Assembly (NCBI RefSeq): GCF_963675165.1
Contig: NC_087386.1
Span: 2,067,669 to 2,131,668 of the forward strand
DNA length: 64,000 nucleotides
Source: Halichondria panicea
Taxonomy: Eukaryota; Porifera; Demospongiae; Suberitida; Halichondriidae
Reading direction: 5' to 3'
Shown here: positions 1 to 11,532 of the stretch, one piece after another
Layout of the letters: each line of letters starts with the position of its first letter
How positions within the stretch are numbered: position 1 is the stretch's first letter
Program-made: the position numbers and the translations under genes
Notes under the pieces: model-generated
What the model was told of the DNA's origin: nothing
The model's input: the letters and a program-made list of their open reading frames with translations, nothing else
Databases searched by the model: none

Positions 1-774
1 GTATTGACACAGCTGGCAAAGTACTTGCCCTTAAGCTATAACAGCTACACTATAAACTATCTGTCAGCTGTTAATTGTCTTATACCCATTGTACATAATG
101 ATTTTCAGTATACTCAATAGTTATTCACCCATGCAGCCATTACGTATAGTAAACTATCAGATAGTAAAATAATGTTGATTTGAGTACATAACACAAAACA
201 CCTAACAGTCTAATTTGGCAGTAGCTAGAAGAATCATAAATTATGGCTACTAAGCTATCTGTTCTCTCAGTTCAGCCTCTGCTAAACAACTCTGCGAGGA
301 GTGTTACAATTGTCGGCTTTGAACGTGATGCCGGCCGCTTGACTCCTCATAGCCATCGAGTGTGATCTTCAAGAGCTAGTTTCAATTCTCCTAAGAAATC
401 CTCTCATCTCTCGTACACTTCTTTGCACTTGGGAAATGAAATCTCGTGATGAAAGTTGAAATAAGCTGCGTTGAGCCTCGTTGAGAAGCTAGTTTGCAGT
501 TGCTTTGAACGTAAAGTTCGGAACTCTTCGGATATTTGATTACTCTTTAATACCTCTTTTGGTTAGTTTTTGAAATATTGATGCTGACATGGAGACTCTC
601 TCTCTCAGACTTACGTTGCAGATTTTGATTGATATATTGTGGATTCTGTTAGAGCTTTTTATAGCCTGTTGACAGACCTGGTGTTTCCCTGGTGCTTTCC
701 CTGGTGATTCCCCAGGTGGCCCCCCTAGTCAGTGTCAGGGGCTTACCCAACCATCTGCTTAAGGATTTTGATTG
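1..774. repeat. Duplicated non-coding block, left copy
   Basis: This stretch matches 9641-10400 closely: the same opening around gtattgacacagctgg, the same gtgttacaattgtcggcttt segment and the same ending with the word tttccctggtgattcccc. No coding exon is visible. In the right-hand copy the block follows the 5' exons of glomulin, so the left copy probably sits inside another glomulin gene whose 5' exons lie off the left edge. That placement is an inference. The tttccctggtgattcccc word is repeated again near 1018-1040. Confidence 0.6.
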
Positions 775-972
775 ATATACCGTATAGCGGGTAATTTTCG
801 GGGGACAAATATTCGTGGTTCAGCAATCTTGAGATATTTCGTGGGTAATATTTTCGTGGTTGGAGTTTGCACTACAGGTAAAGGTAGGCAAGGTCGCTTT
901 ATTCGTGGTCAGACCTTCAACCACGAAAACCACGAATATTTTGCCCCACGAAAATTACCCTCTACATGTATA
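775..972. mobile_element. MITE of the taccgtatagcgggtaatttt family
   Basis: Short non-coding inverted-repeat element. The left end reads taccgtatagcgggtaattt and the right end, on the other strand, reads agggtaattttcgtgggg, with internal mirrored ttcgtggt / accacgaa words. Relatives lie at 1507-1690, 2530-2610 (fragment), 10484 onward (split by insertions), 47150-47340, 47825-48010 and near 59000. No protein is encoded; it would depend on a transposase made elsewhere. Confidence 0.6.
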
Positions 973-1324
973 CGTATTGTGGATTCTGTTACATGTAGAG
1001 CTTTTTATAGCCTGGTGCTTTCCCTGGTGATTCCCCAGGTGGCCCCCCCAGTCAGTGTCAGGGGCTTACCCGATCATCTGCTATCAATAAGTTCTAACAT
1101 TCCCTGGTTGCCAACCAGCTACTGTTACCTGTCCACTGCAGCATTCCAGTACTAATGTTTGTATGCATGTATACATGTACACTGTCCGTAGCAGGCTGCA
1201 TCCAGTCTAGATTACCACACATTTGTGAGTAGTTGTAGAATATTTTGTGATTGTTAAGAAATATATATCATTGTGTATAGGTGAATAAATGAGCTACAAC
1301 GATGTGTACACGGAAAGGAATGCA

Positions 1325-1445
1325 GTTGTTACACAGCTCACTCGTGCGCATATTGGATATATTGGCTTAGTAGTGCCTTTGCCCTCGGGCCTAAGTCACT
1401 ACTGAGCCAATATATCCCATGTGGCACTCGTGCATGTGTCACAAC
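1325..1445. repeat. Foldback (hairpin) element
   Basis: Two arms of about 50 bp read as near-perfect reverse complements. The left arm contains ggatatattggcttagtagt and the right arm contains its inverse around cactactgagccaatatatc, separated by a loop near 1376-1394. No ORF is present. It is probably a small non-autonomous DNA element; no target duplication could be assigned. Confidence 0.6.
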
Positions 1446-1506
1446 TATTACATATGGTTGTAGCTGAGTGTCTGCTATTTATAGCCCGGCTGTATAGTCA
1501 CATATA

Positions 1507-1690
1507 CCGTATAGCGGGTAATTTTCGGGGGACAAAATATTCGTGGTTGAGCAGTATTTAGTCATTTCGTGGATAATATTTTCGTGGCTGCTTGCACTGC
1601 AGGTAAAGGTAGGTATGGTCGCTTCATTCGTGGGTAAGATATTCGTGGTCAGACCTTCAACCACGAAAACCACGAATATTTATCTCCACA
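1507..1690. mobile_element. MITE, second copy of the taccgtatagcggg family
   Basis: Same family as 775-972, carrying the internal gcttgcactgcaggtaaagg segment that also occurs at 2562 and at 11208. Its centre contains mirrored accttcaaccacgaaaacca words. The longest open frame (64 codons) follows the inverted-repeat sequence and is not a gene. Confidence 0.6.
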
Positions 1691-1744
1691 GACTTAATTT
1701 TTGTTCGAGACTTATCTGGGGTGTCTTTCACACATGAATATCTG

Positions 1745-1764
1745 TAGGGTTAGGGTTAGGGTTA
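1745..1764 (+). repeat. Interstitial telomere-type repeat (TTAGGG)3
   Basis: About 3.3 uninterrupted units of tagggt. It sits just right of the MITE at 1507-1690 and immediately left of sequence that matches 48455-48500, so it marks the junction between element sequence and a duplicated segment. TTAGGG is the common animal telomere unit. Confidence 0.8.
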
Positions 1765-3007
1765 TCCAATAGAATATTTGCAGTATCATCTGCAGTTCTC
1801 TTTAGCTTGTCTTGCTCCATTGCCACCATTGGCATTGATATATTCACTACTGAATAATTATAAGGGCTCTCTGTAATCAGGACTGCATGAACCACTAATA
1901 AAGCACAGAGCTTGCATTGACTGATTCTAAGTTAATTGTTTTTGCATGATTTACAACTCCTTGCCTTTTATAATGCAGCCTACTCAATGTTGCTGATAAC
2001 ACACTCGTGTAATAGTCCCTGCATGGAGAGGGACTATAATTATACTATATATATGCCTAGAATATTGTATATTGTCCCTACACATTCCTATAATGTATAG
2101 TTCATAGCCACGCATGCTAAGTTCCTGGTTGTTCCCCGAACACCCCCCCCCCATGTTTAGATGCTATAATAGCTGTATAATCAGTGTAAACATGGCAGCC
2201 TAATAAACGTACATGCATGATCTTATCACAACATGACATTAAAGCATGCACATGCATACACGACACATTGGTAAATAAAATGAAATGTGCGTACAGCAAG
2301 GGATACCCCTCTCACATGTAGACTCTGATAACAACTCCACTGAGAGTGTCACCATGTATGGTATGATGCGTTTGCTTGAGGGTTGTATTATGGCTCCTTG
2401 GATATGATCAGCTCACAGCGATACAATGTAGGTAGCGACAATTCTTCTAAGAATGTCTCTCATCTCTTATCTTAATCGTTATAGTGATTGGTGTCCTAGC
2501 TTGCTGGTGATTTACACTATGTGATGATATTTAGTCATTTTGTGGATAATATTTTCGTGGCTGCTTGCACTGCAGGTAAAGGTAGGTATAGTCGCTTCAT
2601 TCGTGGTGATGAGTTGCAGGTTGACAATGTGCCTGACAATAATGACGACTCTATGAGCAGATTGTATTGGGTCTTGGGCCGAAGCCCGTCTTTATCCCCC
2701 CTGCTATCGTGGGTGCAGCCGTTGAGAAAAGTAGTAAAAGTAGCAGCTTCAAAATCATGATCACAACTAGATCGATGGATCTCTTATTTGCATTTAGCTA
2801 CAAAGCCTGCTTTTATACGAAACTGCTACTGCAACAGTGAAAATTATAAATAGATTTTTGTTGTTTTATTGTTGTGTGATGTTTTCTCAGGATGATGCGT
2901 TAATTTCAATTTACCCTGATCGATGATGTAATGTTAAGTATAATTATGCATGGTGACTATGCAGTCATTCCACATTCCCTAACTTTCATTCTTTTTTCCT
3001 TCCCCAG
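1765..3007. other. Non-coding duplicated segment, homologous to 48.45-50.18 kb
   Basis: The order of similarity matches 48455-50180: an ctttagcttgtcttgctccatt segment, then tgactgattctaagt, then one single unit (about 2080-2170) of the minisatellite that is expanded at 48846-49690, then the gggatacccctctcac segment. A fragment of the taccgtatagcggg MITE lies at 2530-2610. No convincing exon is seen. It is probably an intron or flank of the decayed glomulin copy. Confidence 0.5.
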
Positions 3008-3095
3008 ACCTGAGACAACAGTGGTGCTTAAAGGCTTGGTGAGCACATAGTTTAACCACAAATCACAACACACACACGTATACCTAATCCTAAGC

Positions 3096-3407
3096 CACAT
3101 GCTCTCCTCACACAGGCTACCTAATTATACCCCTAATCACATACCCATGCTCCTCTCACACAGGCTACCTAATGATACACCTAATCACATACCCATGCTC
3201 TCCTCACACAGGCTACCTAATGATACTCTTAATCACATACCCATGCTCTCCTCATACAGGCTACCTAATGATACACCTAATCACATACCCATGCTCTCCT
3301 CACACAGGCTACCTAATGATACTCCTAATCACATACCCATGCTCTCCTCACACAGGCTACCTAATGATACACCTAATCACATATATACCCATGCTCTCCT
3401 CACACAG
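3096..3407. repeat. 48-bp minisatellite that duplicates an intron's 3' splice site
   Basis: Six units of 48 bp with the consensus pieces catgctctcctcacacaggc and tacctaatgatacacctaat. Each unit holds a pyrimidine tract followed by cacacag|gct, the same string that forms the real acceptor before the glomulin exon at 3408. Because 48 is a multiple of three, two frames stay open and give false repeat proteins. The paralogous site at 50180-50245 has only about one to two units. Confidence 0.85.
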
Positions 3408-5728
3408 GCTCTACTAGAGAGTGCTGTATAGGGAGGGTGGAGAGAAATTCTACCTCTGGTCGTCTTGGATAATAAAAAATACATTAACCTGGCTAATGTG
3501 AGTGCCTCTTTTTCTAATGCTGTTGTTTGATGGTCTCTCCCCAGGTGATCACCAAGGTGATGGTGTCCTGCTCTGACAAAACAGCAGTGAGTTGGGTATC
3601 TGGGTAAGAGGCATAACTATGTTAAACTCTGTAATCGTGGATCCAATTTCAAGTGAAAGCCTAGAAAGACCTTTTAAATGATGTCATCGCAAATTTTATA
3701 TTTGTCAATTTGGATCCAAGGCCGAAAAATGACAAATTATGACCCCAACAAAATTTTGTATTTAAACATTAATGTAAGGTCTGTTTCTCATTGGATCAAC
3801 AGTTATGGGGATGTTGAATCCATCCCAGTTTAATCAATGGTTTGAGTACTCTTTCAGCTGCCATAAGATATCGAAAACATTATTATTAGTCAGTTTTGTC
3901 TTATTGTCTCTTGGCCACCATGATTGCATATATATACCCTCTCCTATATATACAGAGACAGAGGAGTGTGTCCCTGCTAATGAGACTGATCCATATCTTC
4001 ACTGCCGACGGTCATCACAAGCTCTACTCTCACTTACTGCACACAGTGTGTCACGGTGGAGTGGTGGGACTACTGGTACACAGTGTCAAGAATGAAGTGG
4101 ACACAGCTCTAAAGGTGAGAATTAGGGGGAGGGGCAGTAGCTACTTTTTTAGAATGTCCGACTTTCAAAAACAAAATTATACACATGCTATATAGCTCAT
4201 TGTGAACTTTATCATAATTACGTGATGGTGCAGTACTTTACGTATAATCAGTATAATGCTTTTACCATTAAATCCAATTCCAAAAATAGAATGTGTGCAT
4301 GGGTATATTTTTTCCTAGCTAAACGTTGGGCCCTCATGATTGCATATGTTGTCTTGCCCTGCATGTGTCTCAGGGAGCCTCAATGCCGACAGCTGGTGCT
4401 GCCAGTCCTTTCCTTGGGGAGAGTTTGGGTCCATTGCTCACAAGATATTCACCCTCTTACCTGACACACAACTCATGGAGGAAATGGACAGGTGGAGCAC
4501 ATAATTATTCTTACCAAGGTGATGATGATAATTAATTGTCTTCCCTATTATAGGGTGATGGCCGCCTTGAACTTTCTGAGATACCTACTGATTAGGGATA
4601 CACAAGAGAGAAACAAGGTTAGTGAGTCAGTGTGTCAGTGTCTACTGAGTACAATGTCTATTCTCTAACTGTGTGTTTAGTGTTTTGGTGTTTTGGAGCT
4701 AACTTGAGATTTTACTGCACTTTTCACTTTTGTGTATATGTTTATGAACCTCTTGCTGCCTTGTGTATTGTCTAACTATAGTAGCCGACCTATATCTCCT
4801 AGAAGTTCATTCCTCCCCCCCCCCCCACAGACTGGAGTGTAGGGTATCCGGTCACACCTCCACACTAGCTTTGTGGCCCCAATCAGACAACTACTTACCA
4901 GCACTAAGGTGGTGTGTCGACAAGAAATGGAGGTTGCACTGAGAGAGGAGAAAAGTCAAAGAGCAAAAGAGAGGGGCCAAAAGTGTGTGTAGAGGTTGCT
5001 GCATGGGGAGACACTACCCAAGCTGTCAGAGAAGGAAGAGCTATACAGGTATTGGTAATGGTGGCCAGGCTGTGTGTGTAGGAAGTGTGCAGGTATCCTT
5101 ATATGCTTCAGCTGTGCCTCTTATATGAGCGAACTGAGAGTCTTGTGCATAATTATAATTATTGTAGATCGCAATGATTGTGTCAGATAATAATCAAGCC
5201 GCCTCCAAATTTAGAAGTAATATTTATGTCGCATTTAGCTATATATAACTAATCTAGCAATAAAATGTGTGCACTATGGTCTCGAGCATTATTGCGTCAT
5301 CCTCATCCTTGTGCAAGCTATAAGTGTGATATAAATGATACTTCCATTTGGAGGCTTGGTTTATCTGACACAATCATTGCATGTTACAACGAGTGTTGCA
5401 AGCTGCGCTGCATATATGCTAATGCCTTTTGCCATGTTTTGCTTTCGCTCAAAAAGTATTAGAGTGTATAAGAAGAGGTAATTAGTTTGCTTTGTTATTG
5501 TTGACACTGAACCACGCAGTCATTAATAGAAGTTAATGGAAACAGAAGTCTCTGATGGCTCGATGAATAGATCTTCAAGGATATAGAAGCTAGAGGATAG
5601 AAGCATGTAGATCTATATACAATGTAGATTAATTATTGCATTTCCAATAATAAAAAGGGGTGTATCACCAATAAGGTCAGAGTTCACAAGGGCTGCTGGC
5701 ATCAGTGTACGTACATGCTAGCTGGGTT

Positions 5729-7881
5729 GGTCCGGCCGACCGTTCTGACGGGTGGCCGGGGGACATGCTTATATAGGATTTGTACTGTTGCGTTATGCAT
5801 TACTGGTAAGCATGCAACCATCAATAAAATTACTAGGGTGACGCAAGCGCCATGGGGCAAGCGACGCATCCAACTCTACTGAAAGATATTGTGCAAATGA
5901 CACCACATCTTGTGGCAGGTTGATGACATGGCCTGCGTATTCATTATTATTGTCCAAGTGGTAATCAATAGATAGACATTATTGGCATGACTGCAGATAT
6001 AAACAGCATCTTGGATTGAACAGCGTTCGAATAGAGGCATATCGGGATTCACTCTGTATGCCTCTGCCTGCATGTGTTGCTTCAAGCGTGCCTATGTGGC
6101 CTCTGGAGTCTCTGTAAGTGTAATGAACATTTAATAATGTTTGGCCACTTTCTGCTGGCTTGTGCACTTTCTACACAAAATGTATTTATGTTAGGCAACC
6201 GGCTTAAACACCTGCAGAACCGTTTGAGTCAGTTACCTTCACTTCCTGCTGCTCCTGTGTACCCTGTATATTTCTCTGGGTCTAGTAAGCCTCCTTTCCC
6301 TCTTTTTAGCTGTTTCTGAGGATCTTGCCTATCGCTCCCGCTCCCTCCTTATCGCTAGCTTTGTCGCTATTCATATCTTTATCGAGCTAAAGTTATTGAC
6401 TCACTTAGAAATTGGTAAAGGATCATGAGTCAGTCACATGCAAAAGCAAATAGCCGGTCCACGACATACATACTAGCCTCGACTCCAGCCCCTTGAATAG
6501 TGGGCCTGGTATTTACTGTTGGCGCGTGGGTGGACAATTAATTTATTATTTACCGTATTTATCTCATTGAACGTTAAAACAGTATTTTATCTTATTGTGA
6601 TAAAGAACAGAAAAAAGAAAAAGAAGAGGCTACCTCTCTGCATATACTGTAGACAGAGACAGCTAAGTAAAACATCAGCTCTGTAGATTTATTCATTAAC
6701 TTGAGGCTCGGATCGGATACACACTCAGGCGACAAGTTAATCTCATAAGAAATTAGTTAAACCTGTGGGTAAAATATAAATGTGGATAAGTAGTCTACAG
6801 TGGCTGTGACATAACATAATGTGAGGACTACTTATTGATTTACACAATAGATTTACCATTGAAAGCACTATCCATTAATACACACTCAAGCAACAAGTCC
6901 GGATACACACTCAAGCAACAAGTCCCTCGGATCGGATACACACAAGTCCCTCGGATTGTAAACACATTCAGGCCACACAGTTCTCGGATCAGATACCACG
7001 TACTTACTCTGTGACCAATTTTCGGCAAATGTCACAACAATACTTCCTTCCAGAGAGAAATGGCACTGAACGTCGAACAGACACACCAACACTTTGAAGA
7101 TGGCTTCACTCAGAGAAACAAGAGGAGAAATCACCATCACAACACTTCTTTCAGAGAGAGGTGCACTGGTCTTGTCAAGCTTCACATCAATCAAGAAAGG
7201 GAGTGTCTGGAAAGCAGATGGACTTGCTCTGCGACTTGCCATAGCCGGTCGGTACGGTACCCACATAAACACCAGCGTACAGACACTTCAACGCCTCCAG
7301 CTGCTTGTCTTTCAAGACTAGACCTGGTATTCCAACACAGGATAACGCGTACACAAGAGCAGAAGAGAAGGTAGCAGCCATTACACAACTTGGACTAGAT
7401 TTCTTTTTTCAATGACATCATTATAAATGAAACGGATATCAATGTTTTACAAACTAATGCGGAATAAGAATACTGATAAATATACTGCAATTTACGATTA
7501 CCAAGATTCTTGGTAATTCTGGCGCATGCGTAAACAGTGTATACCAGGCCGCCTTTCTCAGCGGCTTGGAATCGAGGCTACATACATACATACATACATC
7601 ACCCGGACCACGTGCATGACTAACTAAGGGACTCGCTTCGCTCGCCCCAATAAACTGCATGTCCAGTTATAATTTCAATATTGGAGTCATAATATGATAT
7701 TGGGCTGGCTCCAATTCCACTCAACTGTCCATACCACCTGAAAGCAAAACAGTTCTAACCAAGTAGCTATTCACCATTAATTAGTGGTATTAGATTAGTC
7801 GCACTTCTCACTCAGTGCAGAAGTACAAATCCTATATATAAGCGTGTCCCCCGGCCACCCGTCAGAACGGTTGGCCAGGCC
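5729..7881. mobile_element. 2.15-kb terminal-inverted-repeat element in glomulin intron
   Basis: Ends are long inverted repeats: the left arm around cgttctgacgggtggccggg (5739-5790) mirrors the right arm around cggccacccgtcagaacg (7821-7881). The paralogous glomulin intron at 51990-52145 lacks the insert. Inside are short tandem words (ggatacacactcaagcaaca near 6880-6950), pieces related to the tagcctcga foldback family (6474-6516, 7540-7577) and a helicase fragment at 6886-7381. No transposase is recognisable and no target duplication could be fixed. Confidence 0.6.
6886..7381 (-). pseudogene. RecQ-like DNA helicase N-terminal fragment, frameshifted
   Basis: The reverse strand reads LVLKDKQLEALKCLYAG, then a Walker A-like PTGYGKS (about 7225-7245), then, after a frame change, TLPFLIDVKL and a motif-Ia-like VVMVISPLVSL. 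This order (Q-rich lead-in, GKS loop, SPL strand) fits the first RecA domain of RecQ-family helicases. The frame change falls where caagtc is repeated, as if a short duplication disrupted the reading frame. There is no DEXH box or second domain, so it is a fragment captured inside the inverted-repeat element. Its origin (captured host gene or element-encoded) is unknown. Confidence 0.5.
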
Positions 7882-8280
7882 ACGCCTATGCAGCGGTATA
7901 ATAATCAAACCTCCTAATTGTACCCACTCTTCACCATAATTATGCCAAATTAATTTATTATCCCTTCCCCTCGTGTGTAGATGCTGGAGGTGGCAGGTAA
8001 CCACATGGACATGTTGGAGAGTGTACTAGTCAGAGTGGAGGAACTATTGGAACATTGAATATTACAGTACAATTATATGTGAACACAACTATATATTATT
8101 GCAATTAAGTTTCACTATTAATTTACATGCATGTACACTTTTTTTTGAACGGAGACAAAACTCTCAAGAATAAAAATAATACATGTATATTAATGGTTTG
8201 AGCTGGCCAGGACTATGTAAGTTTGTCTGCTGCTACTGAACACATGCACTGTACTAAAGTATATACTGTTTCCACTGCAG

Positions 8281-9156
8281 GTACCTGAAGAGGGTGACCT
8301 GATTCTAGTGGGTCTTTGGGAGCAGTTAGACTCCAGATCAGTGGAGAGTGCAGTCCAACTCTTGCTACATACAAGTACAAGGTATGCACATTTAATAAAC
8401 TCATTCACCGTATATATAGTTACAGCGCCAACTCAGACTGAATGCAATTTTTTAGATCCTAAAAAAGCGCCAACAGTTGCAATAATTTTGTTATAGCGCT
8501 TGCCAAGGCTAATACGTCGTCTTTACTTTTTGGCCTACAACATTATTATGTGCTTGCATTAATTTTGATGCGTATAGCTGTGCTATACAGTAACTGTCTA
8601 TAGATGCAGCTGTTACATACAGACACCAATCAAACAGTAAATCCACCGGCGTACTAAAAAAACTGCACTATTATAGCACTATATATACACTAGCTATATA
8701 GCACATACGCGCCACTGTAATTTAAGCACCAGTCAGAAGTGGAATACTTTTTCTGGCGCTGTAATTACATCAACTATGGTTTTACAATGGTGCCCATGCA
8801 CATTGCCCCTCCTCCCTCTCAGTCCATCCTAGTTGACCTCGGCTGGGACCTCCTCTCTCTCTCCTCAGATGACTGCCTGTGTGTGAGACTGACGCCAGGT
8901 GGTCGCTAGTGGACAAATCGTAGAGGTACGGCTGCTCAAATCACATGACTAGATCTATACTATGTAAACTCCCCCCTGCAGCTGGGCTCCCCTAAAGAGA
9001 TGTGTCTGTCTGTACTGGAACAGATGGACTCACTGGCCTCTTTTGCTCACCTATTACTTTTGGAAGAGATAATGATCTCGTATACCTACCAGTTGTGCTG
9101 AGCCAGCAGTTTCTCCTCTCACTGTGTTTGGCTCATGTGATCACTTTGTTTAAAAG
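8281..9156 (+). pseudogene. GLMN: Glomulin-like gene, 5' part, copy B
   Basis: Three exon-like blocks follow the 3' end of copy A in the same orientation: 8281-8381 (GDLILVGLWEQLDSR, SAVQLLLHTS), 8823-8928 (SILVDLGWDLLSLSSDD) and 8982-9156 (LGSPKEMCLSVLEQMDSLAS). They resemble the N-terminal helical repeats of glomulin in the expected order. The second block meets an in-frame TAG after LTPGGR, and the third meets a stop after YTYQLC. No initiating exon was found. Right of this point the matching 3' half is absent until 50.2 kb, so copy B is either split by about 40 kb of inserted or duplicated DNA or is simply truncated. Confidence 0.55.
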
Positions 9157-10483
9157 GTAAGTGTTGTGTATAAGATAAAATAAATCCAATGAATACGTAG
9201 TTATAGTTGTTTTAGCTGGTATTGTCTTGTCGAAGTTCCTCTATAAGTATAAGTTGTTCGTATTCCTAATAAATCTCCATGCACTTCTGTATAAGTAGAA
9301 TTTCAAAATGCATGGCCAAAAAATGTAGTTTCCCCTAGTTTATGTAGCTGCTAGCAATTGCTCTAGCTCTTGTTTGGTTGACCTTAATTACTGGTTGAGA
9401 TACGATAGCTTCATGTCAATTAATTAAGCTCCTAACCCAACCTATTACATCCAGATTTGCAGATGAAATGCTTGTGCTACAGTATTGTGTCTGAGTGTGT
9501 ATAAATGAGTCAACAGCTGTGTATGGTATGTCTTGTGTGTCCAGTGGTGTGCTCTGCATTGTTAGCCTTGGCATGATGCCCAGAGTGTTCTTTCCCTGGT
9601 GACTCTCCTATAAAGCTAGTTGCCAGGTTGTCTGGCCCAAGTATTGACACAGCTGGTGGACAGGTCCAAAGTACTTGTCCTTAAGCTATATGCAGCTATA
9701 CACAGACGACTATAAATGATCTGTCAGCTGTTGTCTTATACCTACGTTGTACATAATGATTTCCAGTATACACAAAGTTATAGCAGTCCCTTGTGCTCAC
9801 CCACCCATGCAGCCATATATACGTAGTAAACTGTCAGATTGTAAAATAATGTTCTGATTTTAACAAAACACGTAACAGCCTAATTTGGCAGCAACTAAAA
9901 GAGTCATAAATATATAATTATAATTATGGCAGCTAAGCTAATCACATGCAGCAGGGGCTACATGCAGCTGTTCTTAGTTCAGCCTCTGCTAAACAACTCT
10001 ACGAGGAGTGTTACAATTGTCGGCTTTGAACGTGATGCCAGCCGCTTGACTCTTCATAGCCATCGAGTGTGATCTTCAAGAGCTAGTTTCAATTCTCCTA
10101 AGAAATCCTCTCATCTCTTGTACACTTCTTTGCACTTGAGATTAAATCTCGTGATGAAAATTGAAATGAGAAGCTAGTTTGGAGTTCGGAACTCTTTGGA
10201 TATTCAATTTTTCTTTAATACCTCTTTTGGTTAGTTTTTGAAATGTTGATGCTGATATGGAGACTCTCTCTCTCAGACTTAAATTGCGGATTTAATTGAT
10301 ATATTGTGGATTCTGTTGGAGGTTTTTATAGCCTGTTGGCAGACCTGGTGCTTTCCCTGGTGGTTCCCCTAGTCAGTGTCAGGGACTTACCCCACCATCT
10401 GCTATTACTAATTATTATCCCGAGACACACGGCCACATGACCAGCCGAAAGTATAATGAATCTCATTAACTTGTGCATGAATA
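9157..10483. repeat. Non-coding stretch including right copy of the 1-774 block
   Basis: 9157-9640 shows no gene. 9641-10400 repeats the left edge of the window with small indels and substitutions. Together with 1-774 it shows that the glomulin neighbourhood has been tandemly duplicated. Confidence 0.6.
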
Positions 10484-11236
10484 CCGTATAGCGGTACTTT
10501 TCGGGGGGGGGGGGGGGGGCAAATATTCATGGGTTAAGCAATATTATTTTAGTCAGTTCGTGGATATTTTTACCCGAGGCGCGGGTATAGTAGTCGTCTG
10601 GTTTGTTTGTCTGTTTGTAATGTGTGAGTCCGCTTACCTGGATTCCATAACGTTGCGTTTATAGCATTTGCACGACTCGAACCAACTTGATAGAGTTCAG
10701 TCCAATTACCAGCTGAGATAGATGGATAGCCTTCACACAACAAGTTATTAGTTTTAATAGTGGCAGATTTTGATGCTTTGTTGTCAAATAAAAGCTAAGA
10801 AGCTTGAACTTTACAAGGTTGGCAGCTATATATATACACCCGGTCTTTAGACGAGGTAGGCCTATTATGCTGAAGTGATCTCGTACCAGGAACAATGGAA
10901 AAGGGTAGAAAGCTAGAATTGTGACTGGTTTGTTGTCTTGGGAGGCTTCTTTGCTGACTCTAGATACCGGATCGTAGCACCAGGGCCATAAGACTCCAGC
11001 TTCTTCACTGTGATTATAGTCAAAAGTGCATGTGTACCATGCACTACTCACCATCAGTACGTAGCAATGCTTTTACGTCAAAAAAGTTACTGAGTTGCTG
11101 TGCTAGACAGCTCAGTCATACATAATACTACATGCACTGCATTGTATCACTCCTTTATAATCATGTCACCAGCCGAGGGTTTGCACTTTATAGTGCTCTA
11201 TAGTTGCTGCTTGCACTGCAGCTAGGTATAAGGTAG

Positions 11237-11378
11237 TGTCTACGTGTATTGTTAGATGGTAAAGGTCGTCATCTTAATTTTTGTATTTTAGTCATAATAT
11301 TGAATGAAAATGGACTCACATGTCAAAGTTTTAGTCTAAGTTAATCTGATTGCATCCAAGTGAGGAACCGCATAAACA
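11237..11378 (+). repeat. 5' LTR of BEL element
   Basis: 142 bp, starting tgtctacgtgtattgttaga and ending ccgcataaaca. No clear TATA box is visible in it; the tttttgtattttagtcataa segment is the only AT-rich core. It matches 17049-17190 base for base as far as I can see. Confidence 0.95.
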
Positions 11379-11398
11379 TTGGTCCTTCAAACCGGATA
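11379..11398 (+). other. Putative tRNA primer-binding site
   Basis: The sequence ttggtccttcaaaccggat directly follows the 5' LTR. Its complement ends in ACCA, as expected for annealing to the 3' end of a tRNA. I could not assign the tRNA. Confidence 0.55.
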
Positions 11399-11532
11399 GA
11401 TTATTGAACCCTATAGCTTCATCGTTTCTCTACTTGGAAACTCAAGAAACTCGAATTCGCAAGACTATCAAACGACGACATTCTTCGGTGTGCTAAAATT
11501 GGAAACAGACCACGTGTCTGGAGCACTAACTG

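Larger units (their letters stand above)
3008..8058 (+). pseudogene. GLMN: Glomulin-like gene, 3' half, decayed copy A
   Basis: Glomulin binds the RING of RBX1 and restrains cullin-RING ligases. Candidate exons: 3008-3038, 3408-3496, 3545-3586, 3956-4114, 4374-4491, 4554-4617, 4831-5048 and 7981-8058. Recognised words are HKLYSHLLHTV and LLVHSVKNEVDTALK (exon 3956), VMAALNFLRYLLIRD (exon 4554), a continuation around FVAPIRQLLTS (exon 4831) and the C-terminal helix MLESVLVRVEELLEH (exon 7981); all fit the C-terminal half of the family. Damage seen: an in-frame TAG in exon 3408, a length of exon 4374-4491 that breaks phase with its neighbours, a TAG at 4840-4842 where a tryptophan codon is expected, and a 2.15 kb element in the last intron. 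The 5' half is not in the window. Identification is from recalled family similarity. Confidence 0.7.

Noticed and set aside
3096-3407. CRISPR-like array
   Set aside because: Units are contiguous with no unique spacers, and the genome is animal.
3099-3431. Two overlapping open frames encoding 16-residue repeat proteins
   Set aside because: They arise because the 48-bp minisatellite unit is a multiple of three. They have no conserved start, and the repeat is intronic.
10659-11054. 131-residue minus-strand ORF
   Set aside because: It lies in the unassigned insert inside the MITE, shows no recognisable motif and could be chance; not supported as a gene.
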